NCBI RefSeq assembly: GCF_037976325.1
Contig: NZ_CP150265.1
Span: 3,715,501-3,779,500 of the forward strand
Length of the DNA: 64,000 nt
Direction of reading: 5' to 3'
DNA from: Paenibacillus sp. FSL K6-3182
GTDB taxonomy: Bacteria > Bacillota > Bacilli > Paenibacillales > Paenibacillaceae
A model generated the notes under the pieces. That model had not been told where the DNA came from and did no database searches. It saw nothing but the letters and a program-made list of their open reading frames with translations. How positions within the stretch are numbered: position 1 is the stretch's first letter; every line of letters starts with the position of its first letter. Positions 19,150 to 25,378 of the stretch are shown here, one piece after another. Both the position numbers and the translations under genes were made by a program.

Positions 19150-19416
19150 TTATCGTGATTTAACAATGATCTTACGAATGCTTTCGCACGATAAATGATA
19201 TTTCCGCTCTAGATCAGCAACAGTCCAACCATTCGAATAATACAGGTAAATTTCTTTGTTTCGTTCGGCAAGCAGTTTCCGTGTGCCGCTTACCTCACCC
19301 CAATGCGCGCGTTTCTCCGCAAGCTTAGGCACATAGATCAAATCACCTTGAATGTATTTTTGAAGCTCTTGCAATAGACTAGGGGGAAGCACGTCTCTCC
19401 CATTTTTGTAGTTCAC
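19150..19416 (-). CDS. CD3324-family (Mor-like) small DNA-binding protein
   Basis: The 88-residue protein starts 'MNYKNGRDVLPPSLLQELQ', then 'YIQGDLIYVPK' and 'RAHWGEVSGTRKLLAERN', and ends with a helix-turn-helix ('WTVADLERKYHLSCESIRKII'). This layout is that of the CD3324 family, distant relatives of Mor/C phage activators; the regulated genes are unknown. The start codon is GTG with GAGGAGG nine bases upstream. That ribosome binding site lies inside an overlapping upstream ORF in another frame. Confidence 0.8.
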   Translation of the reverse strand: MNYKNGRDVLPPSLLQELQKYIQGDLIYVPKLAEKRAHWGEVSGTRKLLAERNKEIYLYYSNGWTVADLERKYHLSCESIRKIIVKSR

Positions 19417-19546
19417 AATAAATGTCCTCCTCGAACAAGCTAATCTTTTTAGAATTGTTTGCAGCAGTAGTGTTAATCAACATTTTTTGCTTCCTCCTTT
19501 CGATTTTTGGTAACGCTGAGTTTTTGTTGCAAGCAATAAAAGCCAT
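19379..19546 (-). CDS. candidate short leader ORF overlapping the CD3324-family gene
   Basis: An open frame of 55 codons starts at an ATG (19546) with GGAGGG ten bases upstream. It contains a second in-frame ATG at 19483 with a very strong AAAGGAGG, giving a 34-residue peptide beginning 'MLINTTAANNSKK'. Both end at 19379, 38 bases inside the downstream regulator gene. A near-consensus promoter lies just upstream (19593-19621). The overlap and the two ribosome binding sites suggest translational coupling. The peptide itself resembles nothing I know. The other view is that only one of the two starts, or only the regulator, is translated. Confidence 0.45.
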   Translation of the reverse strand: MAFIACNKNSALPKIERRKQKMLINTTAANNSKKISLFEEDIYCELQKWERRASP

Positions 19547-19592
19547 GGATGTTATTCCCTCCACTTGAACTTCTTTCTTGTTGCACTTTCTT

Positions 19593-19621
19593 ATTATATT
19601 GTAAGCATTTTCAGATGACAA
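19593..19621 (-). promoter_or_regulatory. sigma-A promoter for the leader ORF and CD3324-family gene
   Basis: On the minus strand TTGTCA (19616-19621), a 17-base spacer and TATAAT (19593-19598). This is one mismatch from consensus at -35 and perfect at -10. Confidence 0.75.
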
Positions 19622-20028
19622 GAAATGTTTAACAATAATTCCATTAATAATGGTTAGAACGTTTTTAAAAGTAAAAAGGAGACCTTGCGGTCTCCTTCTA
19701 ATGAGCGATCTCCGTTAAACGGAGATCACCTCCAAGTTGTTAATCAAATCGATCAGCTCCTTTCCTCAAGATTCGTCGGCCCGACTTCATCAGTATATAT
19801 CCTGTATCCAGCTTGGCGATAGAGTAAAAACACTTATAAATGAACTTTACCAAATGGACAGCTGTCAAGTGAGAAAAAGTGAGTATTTTATCATCACTTT
19901 TTAATAAAGTTGTTTTTATTCAGCAGCAGCAAGGGTTTGCTTCCTCATAGGTAATTAGTGGGCATTTAATCTATGTTATGGTATTTCTAGCTCAACACAC
20001 AGACTACCTAATTTCAAGGAGGAACATC
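19622..20028. other. 407-base region with two hairpins, no clear gene
   Basis: No substantial ORF is present. On the minus strand there is AAAGGAG, then a possible ten-codon TTG-start frame, then a hairpin GATCTCCG/CGGAGATC (19706-19726), then a terminator at 19676-19698. This looks like a short transcript reading leftward. The right part leads to the NlpC/P60 gene. I see no clear promoter for that gene. Confidence 0.4.
19676..19698 (-). terminator. intrinsic terminator of a short minus-strand transcript
   Basis: A 9-bp stem AAGGAGACC/GGTCTCCTT has a four-base loop and TTTACTTTT following on the minus strand. No recognised gene lies directly upstream, so it points to a small RNA or peptide unit. 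Confidence 0.6.
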
Positions 20029-20538
20029 ATGAATAACACAAAGAACAAAAAGATTAGTAGACTTATCGCAGGTATTGGAATCAGCTTATCTATTGCCATT
20101 GCCAGCGTGCCTGTCATAGCGCCTCAAGAAGCAAATGCAGCAACGGTATCAAGTAAGTCCAAAGCAAACAGTGTCATTGCAACTGGAAAAAAATATTTGG
20201 GCGTGCCTTATAAATTTGGTGCAAAATCTGGTATTACTAGCGCGTTTGACTGCTCGTCTTTCACGCAGTACGTATTTAAGAAAAATGGCATTAGTCTGCC
20301 AAGGTCTTCTAAACAGCAAGCGAAATCAGGCACTTATGTTTCGAAAAGCAATCTTAAACCAGGCGATCTTGTTTTCTCTGACACGAATCGTGATGGCATC
20401 ATCAATCACGTAAGCATATATATCGGTAATGATAAACTCCTTCACACTTACAGAGTAGGTGTAGGCGTAACCATTTCCAAATTCAAAGGCAGCACATGGG
20501 ACAAGCGTTATGTAACTGCTAGACGCGTAATTAAATAG
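20029..20538 (+). CDS. secreted NlpC/P60 (C40) cell-wall peptidase
   Basis: The 169-residue protein has a signal peptide ending 'QEANAATVSS' (cleavage after 'ANA', about residue 36) and then a single NlpC/P60 domain. Catalytic Cys is in 'FDCSSFTQYVF' and His is in 'INHVSIYIGN'. It probably cleaves D-Glu-meso-DAP-type peptide bonds in peptidoglycan. No SH3 or LysM domain is present. AAGGAGG is six bases before the ATG at 20029; a longer frame from 19978 lacks a ribosome binding site. A strong terminator follows. Confidence 0.9.
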   Translation: MNNTKNKKISRLIAGIGISLSIAIASVPVIAPQEANAATVSSKSKANSVIATGKKYLGVPYKFGAKSGITSAFDCSSFTQYVFKKNGISLPRSSKQQAKSGTYVSKSNLKPGDLVFSDTNRDGIINHVSIYIGNDKLLHTYRVGVGVTISKFKGSTWDKRYVTARRVIK

Positions 20539-20544
20539 TACGAT

Positions 20545-20589
20545 AATAGGCAGATCTCTATTAAAGAGATCTGCCTATTTTTATTTTTC
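20545..20589 (+). terminator. intrinsic terminator after the NlpC/P60 gene
   Basis: A perfect 15-bp stem (20545-20559 with 20565-20579) followed by TTTATTTTT. It can also act for the HAD gene from the right. Confidence 0.93.
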
Positions 20590-20609
20590 GCATCAGTAGC
20601 TTGCTTCCG

Positions 20610-21392
20610 TTATTCTTTTAATAAACCGAGCATGCGCAGGCCATACATAATGCCGTCCTCCGTTACATCCTTAGTGACATAACGAGCGGCTTGCTTCACT
20701 TCATCGGATGCATTGCCCATCGCAATGCTGTGATAGACATATTGCATCATTTCCAGATCGTTTAAACCGTCGCCAAATGCATAAATATTTTCACGTTCGA
20801 AACCGGATCGTTCTACAAGAGCATGAATTCCTTTTGCCTTTGAGCCGCCAGGCGGTAAAATGTCACTGCCAAACAAATGCCAACGAATGAAGCCGAGCTC
20901 AGAAAAATTTTCCTTGTAGCAGCCCTCATCCTCTTGCTTGCAATAAAGCAGGCACTGATAAATATCTTTTCCTACATAATAATCAGGCTCCATAGGCGGC
21001 AGCTTCTTTTTTAACGGTTCGTGGGCATCCTCTAAATAAGCGGTTTCATGTGTACTGGATCGCATACCTTCCGGTGTCATATAGACTAAAGGATGATTAT
21101 TATTTAGAGTAATTTGCGTAAGCTCTGCAAGTCGGTCAGGATTAATCGAATGGCTGTAAACAACTTCTCCATTGTAAACCACGTAAGAGCCATTAAAGCT
21201 AACATAGGATTCTATGTTTAATTGTTCGCTAATGGGCTTCAGCATAAAGGGCCCTCTTCCCGTCGCAATAACGAGTTCATGGCCAGCTGCTTTCAATTGC
21301 TCAATCGCTTGCTGCGTAGATGGCGGTATTTTCTTCTCGTGATCAACCAAGGTACCGTCAATATCAAAAAAAATAAGCTTGCGAGTCATCAT
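20610..21392 (-). CDS. Cof-type HAD-IIB phosphatase
   Basis: The 260-residue haloacid dehalogenase-family phosphatase has motif I 'FFDIDGTLVDHEKK', motif II Thr in 'LVIATGRGPF', motif III Lys near 'GSKAKGIHAL' and motif IV 'AFGDGLNDLEMM'. The cap between motifs II and III is the alpha/beta type of the Cof/YidA group, which dephosphorylates sugar phosphates and flavin or pyridoxal intermediates; the substrate is not clear. Two adjacent ATG codons at 21392 and 21389 follow TTGAGG. An upstream frame to 21464 has no binding site. Confidence 0.88.
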   Translation of the reverse strand: MMTRKLIFFDIDGTLVDHEKKIPPSTQQAIEQLKAAGHELVIATGRGPFMLKPISEQLNIESYVSFNGSYVVYNGEVVYSHSINPDRLAELTQITLNNNHPLVYMTPEGMRSSTHETAYLEDAHEPLKKKLPPMEPDYYVGKDIYQCLLYCKQEDEGCYKENFSELGFIRWHLFGSDILPPGGSKAKGIHALVERSGFERENIYAFGDGLNDLEMMQYVYHSIAMGNASDEVKQAARYVTKDVTEDGIMYGLRMLGLLKE

Positions 21393-21470
21393 TGTTTGCC
21401 TCAATCCTTCATATTCTATTCCTCTATTATAGCTTATTTCATAAAATTCTGCGTGGAGCTGCACACAGCA

Positions 21471-21502
21471 AATAAACCGACGCCTGCTGGCATCGGTTTA
21501 TT
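21471..21502 (-). terminator. hairpin terminator between the sigma factor and HAD genes
   Basis: A stem AATAAACCGA/TCGGTTTATT, extended by GCC/GGC, lies 11 bases after the sigma-factor stop. T-rich sequence follows on the plus strand more than on the minus strand. Confidence 0.6.
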
Positions 21503-21512
21503 TTGTTATTGC

Positions 21513-22244
21513 TTATGCTGCCATTTGCACATTCACTGGGTTAGCAGCAAACACATGTGCTCCACTTCTTGAGGCTTTGCGCTTATTGTTTTGTGCGATA
21601 CCTACAAGGATTGGCACTTCAGAAATATCTCGTTGTGCAAGCTCAACTAAAAGGGCCACATCCCCCGTCTGATAAGCAATCGCCATCGCTCTTAAGAAGC
21701 TTCGCAAATACTCATCATCAGGTAGAATAACAGCCTCTGCCTTCAGCTCCCGCTTGACTGCTTGCAAGGCTTCACGCGCACGGTAATGGGCAGCCTTGAT
21801 TGCACCAGTCGTCGTATTGAGCCGCTCGGCGGTTTCTTCGATTGAAAAATGAAGCACATCGCGCAAAAGAAACACGGTTCGTTGTAAAGGTGACAGATGT
21901 TGCATGAGCGCGTACATCGCTTCTTCGTGGTCAAGACTGCTTGAATAAGCTGCTATATCCAATGGCTTCGCTTGCTGGATGAGAAGTTGATATTGATTTT
22001 TTCTTCTTCGCTGATCAATCCAAGTATTTTTGGCGATGCGCAGCAACAAAGCTTCTGGATTATTGTGATTTGAATCAACAGCTGCCCGCAGCCCTTTTAG
22101 CCATGTATCCTGCACTAAATCCTCTGCATCCCATTTTGATTTGGTTAAAAACAAACAATATCGCTCAAGTGTTTTTTGAAGCCGATCAAGGTCAGCCTCT
22201 GTACTTTTTACTACTGTATGGGGTAAAGATTTCAGTTCATTCAT
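21513..22244 (-). CDS. RNA polymerase ECF-type sigma factor with C-terminal extension
   Basis: The 243-residue protein has a sigma-70 region 2 ('LVQDTWLKGLRAA', -10 recognition) and a region 4 helix-turn-helix ('LSPLQRTVFLLRDVLHFSIEETAERLNTT' spans the start of it). About 75 further residues follow, unlike minimal ECF factors. The extension contains 'LRAMAIAYQTGDVALLVELA', which suggests the SnoaL-like tail seen in SigJ-type factors, though shorter. No anti-sigma gene is adjacent. GAGGAGG is seven bases before the ATG at 22244. It is divergent from clpP across a large inverted repeat. Confidence 0.85.
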   Translation of the reverse strand: MNELKSLPHTVVKSTEADLDRLQKTLERYCLFLTKSKWDAEDLVQDTWLKGLRAAVDSNHNNPEALLLRIAKNTWIDQRRRKNQYQLLIQQAKPLDIAAYSSSLDHEEAMYALMQHLSPLQRTVFLLRDVLHFSIEETAERLNTTTGAIKAAHYRAREALQAVKRELKAEAVILPDDEYLRSFLRAMAIAYQTGDVALLVELAQRDISEVPILVGIAQNNKRKASRSGAHVFAANPVNVQMAA

Positions 22245-22306
22245 TATTATACCTCCTCGGCATTTACCTCTCTTCATCTCGTCAAAAAGGAAAACATCCT
22301 TACTGA

Positions 22307-22388
22307 AGTAAACGAATGAGGTGAGAAAAAAGATACGTTTTTCTCAAAAATTTTTCCCGTATCTTTTTTTAATTGTGATTCGTTTACT
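22307..22388. repeat. 82-base two-tier inverted repeat between sigma-factor and clpP genes
   Basis: The 31-base left arm (22307-22337) and 31-base right arm (22358-22388) are inverted copies. The outer 11 bases (AGTAAACGAAT/ATTCGTTTACT) and the inner 12 bases (AAAAAAGATACG/CGTATCTTTTTT) are perfect. The eight bases between them differ, forming a symmetrical internal loop. The 20-base centre is A/T-rich. The inner stem with its T run resembles an intrinsic terminator in both directions, 57 bases before the clpP start. Confidence 0.8.
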
Positions 22389-22427
22389 AATCGAAACCAA
22401 ACAACATCCATTTGGAGGTAAAATACG

Positions 22428-23012
22428 ATGAGTAATTATGTACCTTATGTAGTCGAGCAATCCAGCCGCGGTGAAAGATCTTACGATATTTATTCGCGAT
22501 TGCTGAAGGATCGCATCATTTTTTTGGGCTCTGCAATAGATGATGTAGTCGCTAACAGCATCGTTGCTCAATTATTATTTCTTACCGCGGAGGATTCTGA
22601 GAAAGAAATTTCGATGTACATTAACAGCCCAGGCGGCTCTACTTCTGCCGGATTCGCCATTCTTGACACGATGCAATTTGTGAAAGCTCCAGTACACACG
22701 ATCTGCACGGGATTCGCTGCTTCTTTTGCAGCTATACTTCTGCTTGCTGGCGAGAAGGGTCATCGTGCTGCGCTGCCTAATAGCGAGATTATGATTCATC
22801 AGCCCCATGGCGGTGTCCAAGGGCAAGCCAGTGATATTGCGATAAGTGCAAATCGGATTTTGAATATACGCTCTAAATTGAACCGGATTAGTGCAGAAAG
22901 AACAGGGCAGCCTATAGAGAAAATCGAAAAGGATATGGATCGTGATTATTTTATGTCATCGGAAGAGGCATTGGAATATGGAATTATCGACAAGGTCATT
23001 ACCTCTATGTAG
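22428..23012 (+). CDS. clpP: ATP-dependent Clp protease proteolytic subunit (second-copy ClpP)
   Basis: The 194-residue ClpP peptidase assembles into a tetradecamer and works with ClpC, ClpX or similar unfoldases. The triad is complete: Ser in '[14 protein letters not shown]' (about residue 97), His in 'IMIHQPHGG' (about 122) and Asp in 'MDRDYFMS' (about 171). The usual 'GMAASM' at the nucleophile reads 'GFAASF', so this may be a paralogue rather than the main ClpP. GGAGG lies upstream of the ATG. The last bases overlap the end of the convergent flavoprotein gene by eight bases. No CtsR heptad repeat is visible upstream. Confidence 0.93.
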   Translation: MSNYVPYVVEQSSRGERSYDIYSRLLKDRIIFLGSAIDDVVANSIVAQLLFLTAEDSEKEISMYINSPGGSTSAGFAILDTMQFVKAPVHTICTGFAASFAAILLLAGEKGHRAALPNSEIMIHQPHGGVQGQASDIAISANRILNIRSKLNRISAERTGQPIEKIEKDMDRDYFMSSEEALEYGIIDKVITSM

Positions 23013-23901
23013 ATAATAAGCTCTTATGAATCCATATTGCCGCTTGGCTGCCATCCCCCATTGCTATGGTCAACATTTCAGAATGCGCAGTTACGTCTCC
23101 AGCGGCCCAAATGTCTTCGACACTTGTAAGCTTTGTACGCGGGTCAACGACAATATGATTGTTCTCCATAACCTCTACTCCAAGCTGCTTGGCAATGGAG
23201 GAACAAACATCATTACCGCCAAAAGCAACAAAACAGCGCTGACGATAAATAGATGATCCATCCGCAAGGATTACCCCTATAAATTGTTCACGCTCAATCA
23301 GAACGGTTTGAATAGTCTGTTCAATATAGGGGATTCTTTTTTGGTCTAGCTTGAGGCGTAACTCTTCATTAATTGGTGTGAGCTCATGATTAACATAAAT
23401 GAGCTCCTCCGTCCAATGCGTAAGTGTTAGTGCCATTTGCGCTCCAGCATTTCCAGCACCGAGTACAAGCGTCGGCTGATCTCGTACTTCGTATCCATCG
23501 CAGTCTGGGCATACGTATACGCTCGTTCCCAAACATGGAATAAGCATCTCCAAATTCGGAAGCCGATCTTTCACACCTGTCGCAATAAGCAGCTTCTTAC
23601 CATTATAACTGTTCATATCCGAAGTTTTTAGAAAAAAAGCCTCATTTATTCTTTCCGCCTCTACAACTTCAGCGTGTATGAAAGTGACTCCAAGCTGCTC
23701 TGCTTGCTTTCTCCCTGCAAGGCGAAGCTCCGCCCCGCTAATGCCATCAGGAAAACCGATCAAATTATGATAGCTTCTGCATACCGAAGATCTTCCATTA
23801 CCGGAATCGATAACAGCAACGTGATGACGATATCTTCCTAATTGTATGGCAGCCTGTAATCCTGCAATGCCGCCGCCTACAATTACACAATCATAGATCA
23901 T
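23005..23901 (-). CDS. thioredoxin reductase-like NAD(P)/FAD oxidoreductase
   Basis: The 298-residue flavoprotein starts with FAD-binding '[18 protein letters not shown]', then has a redox Cys pair 'CPDCDGYE' (about residue 128) and an NADPH-binding '[13 protein letters not shown]'. It ends with '[13 protein letters not shown]'. The CPxC pair next to DGYE is like thioredoxin reductases (CATCDG), but this variant is found in many TrxR-like proteins of unknown partner. No thioredoxin gene is near. GGGAGG is six bases before the ATG at 23901. A longer frame to 23934 has no such site. Confidence 0.87.
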   Translation of the reverse strand: MIYDCVIVGGGIAGLQAAIQLGRYRHHVAVIDSGNGRSSVCRSYHNLIGFPDGISGAELRLAGRKQAEQLGVTFIHAEVVEAERINEAFFLKTSDMNSYNGKKLLIATGVKDRLPNLEMLIPCLGTSVYVCPDCDGYEVRDQPTLVLGAGNAGAQMALTLTHWTEELIYVNHELTPINEELRLKLDQKRIPYIEQTIQTVLIEREQFIGVILADGSSIYRQRCFVAFGGNDVCSSIAKQLGVEVMENNHIVVDPRTKLTSVEDIWAAGDVTAHSEMLTIAMGDGSQAAIWIHKSLLST

Positions 23902-24019
23902 CAAATGCCTCCCAGTAATAGGATTAGTGTACACAACATCAGTTGATTATTTATTATTTATAATTGGCTCTCCACTTATACAAAGGAATAAGGATACGGT
24001 TAGGAATAGTCTCTATTTC

Positions 24020-24065
24020 AAAAAAGAAGCCAGCTGCTCTAATTCAGGGCAGTTGGCTTCTTTTT
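24020..24065 (-). terminator. intrinsic terminator after the EamA transporter gene
   Basis: Stem AAAAAGAAGCCA/TGGCTTCTTTTT with further pairing GCAG/CTGC, followed on the minus strand by T residues. Confidence 0.88.
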
Positions 24066-24076
24066 CATATATGTGA

Positions 24077-25018
24077 TTATTGCACGCTCAATCTTCTTCG
24101 CTTCATTTTGATGACTTCTGGAAGCGCAATACCTATGAGTACGACGATGACACCAGCCCATTGCAAGGCGCTGACATGTTCATTCAGAACGAAGGATGAA
24201 AGCAAAACAGCGACAGGAAGTTCCGACGCACCCAAAATCCCTGCCATTCCTTCTCCGACATGCGGCACACCGATTGCAAATAGCACTGGTGGAATAAACG
24301 CACCGAACATACCAAGCAAGAAGCCGTAAAGCATCAAATCTCCAAAAATGAGTCCATTAAACAAAAAGGTTGGAGGGAATAAAATAAATACAAGTACCAT
24401 GCCTCCGGTAATCATCCATGCGCTTCGATATGCAGGATGTACAGAAGGAACTGCTTTTCCGCTAAATAGAATAAATAGTGAATAACTGACTGCAGATAAC
24501 AGGCCGAGTATAACTCCCATTATATTGAACTGTCCTGTGCCCTGCTCAATGATGCCTGCTGCAAGCAAAGTACCGCCGAATAAGATAGCAATTGTAAAAA
24601 ACATAATGCCGTTTGGACGTTTCCGCTGTCCTACTGCTTGAATTAATACACCAATCCATGTGAACTGAAAGAGCAATATAATCGCAAGCGATGCTGGGAT
24701 GTAGCGAAGAGATTGGTAATACAATAAACCTGTAATAGCGGTTGGAGTTCCAGCGGCCATTAGAATGAAACGTTGTTTCCATGTCATGCTGCTCGTGCGA
24801 ATAGATGTATTAGCCTTACTTTGATTAGTTGAGCTCTGGCTGAGCTTCTCACGCCATTTCATAATGAAAGTGAGTATCCAAGCGAGCAAAAAACCTGTTA
24901 ACAATTGACTGCCTACAACTTCACCAAGCTCATAGCCGCGGCCATAAGCAAGCACAACAATAGTGGATAAAATGCCATAGCTTGCAGCACCTAGAAAAAC
25001 CGAAAAAATATACTTCAT
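24077..25018 (-). CDS. EamA/DMT-family membrane transporter
   Basis: The 313-residue protein has about ten membrane helices in two EamA halves, the 'drug/metabolite transporter' fold that usually exports small metabolites. Typical segments are 'GTPTAITGLLYYQSLRYIPASLAIILLFQF' (only its ends are diagnostic: T-x-x-x-G and Y-I-P-A-S) and 'ASELPVAVLLSSFVLNE' in the second half. GAGGGGG precedes the ATG. Its leader carries a purine-type riboswitch and a strong promoter, so its substrate is probably a purine or a compound that accumulates with purines. No adjacent gene shares the transcript. Confidence 0.88.
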   Translation of the reverse strand: MKYIFSVFLGAASYGILSTIVVLAYGRGYELGEVVGSQLLTGFLLAWILTFIMKWREKLSQSSTNQSKANTSIRTSSMTWKQRFILMAAGTPTAITGLLYYQSLRYIPASLAIILLFQFTWIGVLIQAVGQRKRPNGIMFFTIAILFGGTLLAAGIIEQGTGQFNIMGVILGLLSAVSYSLFILFSGKAVPSVHPAYRSAWMITGGMVLVFILFPPTFLFNGLIFGDLMLYGFLLGMFGAFIPPVLFAIGVPHVGEGMAGILGASELPVAVLLSSFVLNEHVSALQWAGVIVVLIGIALPEVIKMKRRRLSVQ

Positions 25019-25059
25019 CTGTGTGAATCCCCCTCATGAAAATTTGAAAATTTGCGCAT

Positions 25060-25119
25060 AAAAAAATCCCAACTGCGAATATAGGATCAATGATGATTGA
25101 TCTCATATTCGTAGTTGGG
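25060..25119 (-). terminator. riboswitch expression-platform terminator
   Basis: On the minus strand a 24-base arm starting CCCAACTACGAAT pairs, with two mismatches and one wobble, to the arm ending GCAGTTGGG and is followed by TTTTTTT. The 5' arm includes the 3' half of the aptamer P1 and P3 stems, so terminator and ligand-bound aptamer exclude each other. Confidence 0.85.
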
Positions 25120-25183
25120 AAGTAAGGCTTCCCGTAGAAACCCTCACCCTGTTCAAGCTGTAACTCCGTGAGGTTATACGAAT
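25107..25183 (-). promoter_or_regulatory. purine-type riboswitch aptamer, guanine-like core with atypical P2 loop
   Basis: Read on the minus strand: P1 ATTCGTA/TACGAAT (25177-25183 and 25107-25113), J1/2 TAA, P2 CCTCAC/GTGAGG, J2/3 GTTTCTA, P3 GGGAAG/CTTCCC with loop CCTTA, and J3/1 ending in C just before P1'. The UAUAA entry, the GUUUCUAC joining region and the C at the ligand-pairing position match purine riboswitches of the guanine class. The P2 loop is about 20 bases rather than seven, and one extra A lies in J3/1. Because P1' is also part of the terminator, ligand binding should permit transcription. Confidence 0.7.
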
Positions 25184-25217
25184 TATTTAGTTGTGGAATA
25201 CGTCTTAAGCACATTGA

Positions 25218-25246
25218 ATATTACATGACAAGTAAAGTGCTGTCAA
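25218..25246 (-). promoter_or_regulatory. sigma-A promoter for the EamA transporter
   Basis: On the minus strand TTGACA (25241-25246), a 17-base spacer and TAATAT (25218-25223). This places the transcript start about 30 bases before the riboswitch. Confidence 0.82.
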
Positions 25247-25378
25247 TAGATAATAAACTGGAAGTTCGGAAAATAGGCGATTTTCACATCACTTTTTTGC
25301 ATCTTGCTCCCTATGCTGCATGCGATTATGCTATGATAATACGACGTGAATATGGCTGTTATATGGAGTGAGATAGAT

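Noticed and set aside
19379..19621. Full 80-codon version of the leader ORF starting at 19621
   Set aside because: Its first codons coincide with the -35 and -10 boxes of the promoter, so translation must start later, at 19546 or 19483.
22280..22427. CtsR operator upstream of clpP
   Set aside because: No tandem GGTCAAA heptads are present in the region.
24930..25214. 94-codon minus-strand frame spanning the EamA leader
   Set aside because: The region folds as riboswitch plus terminator and overlaps the EamA start; the frame lacks a ribosome binding site.
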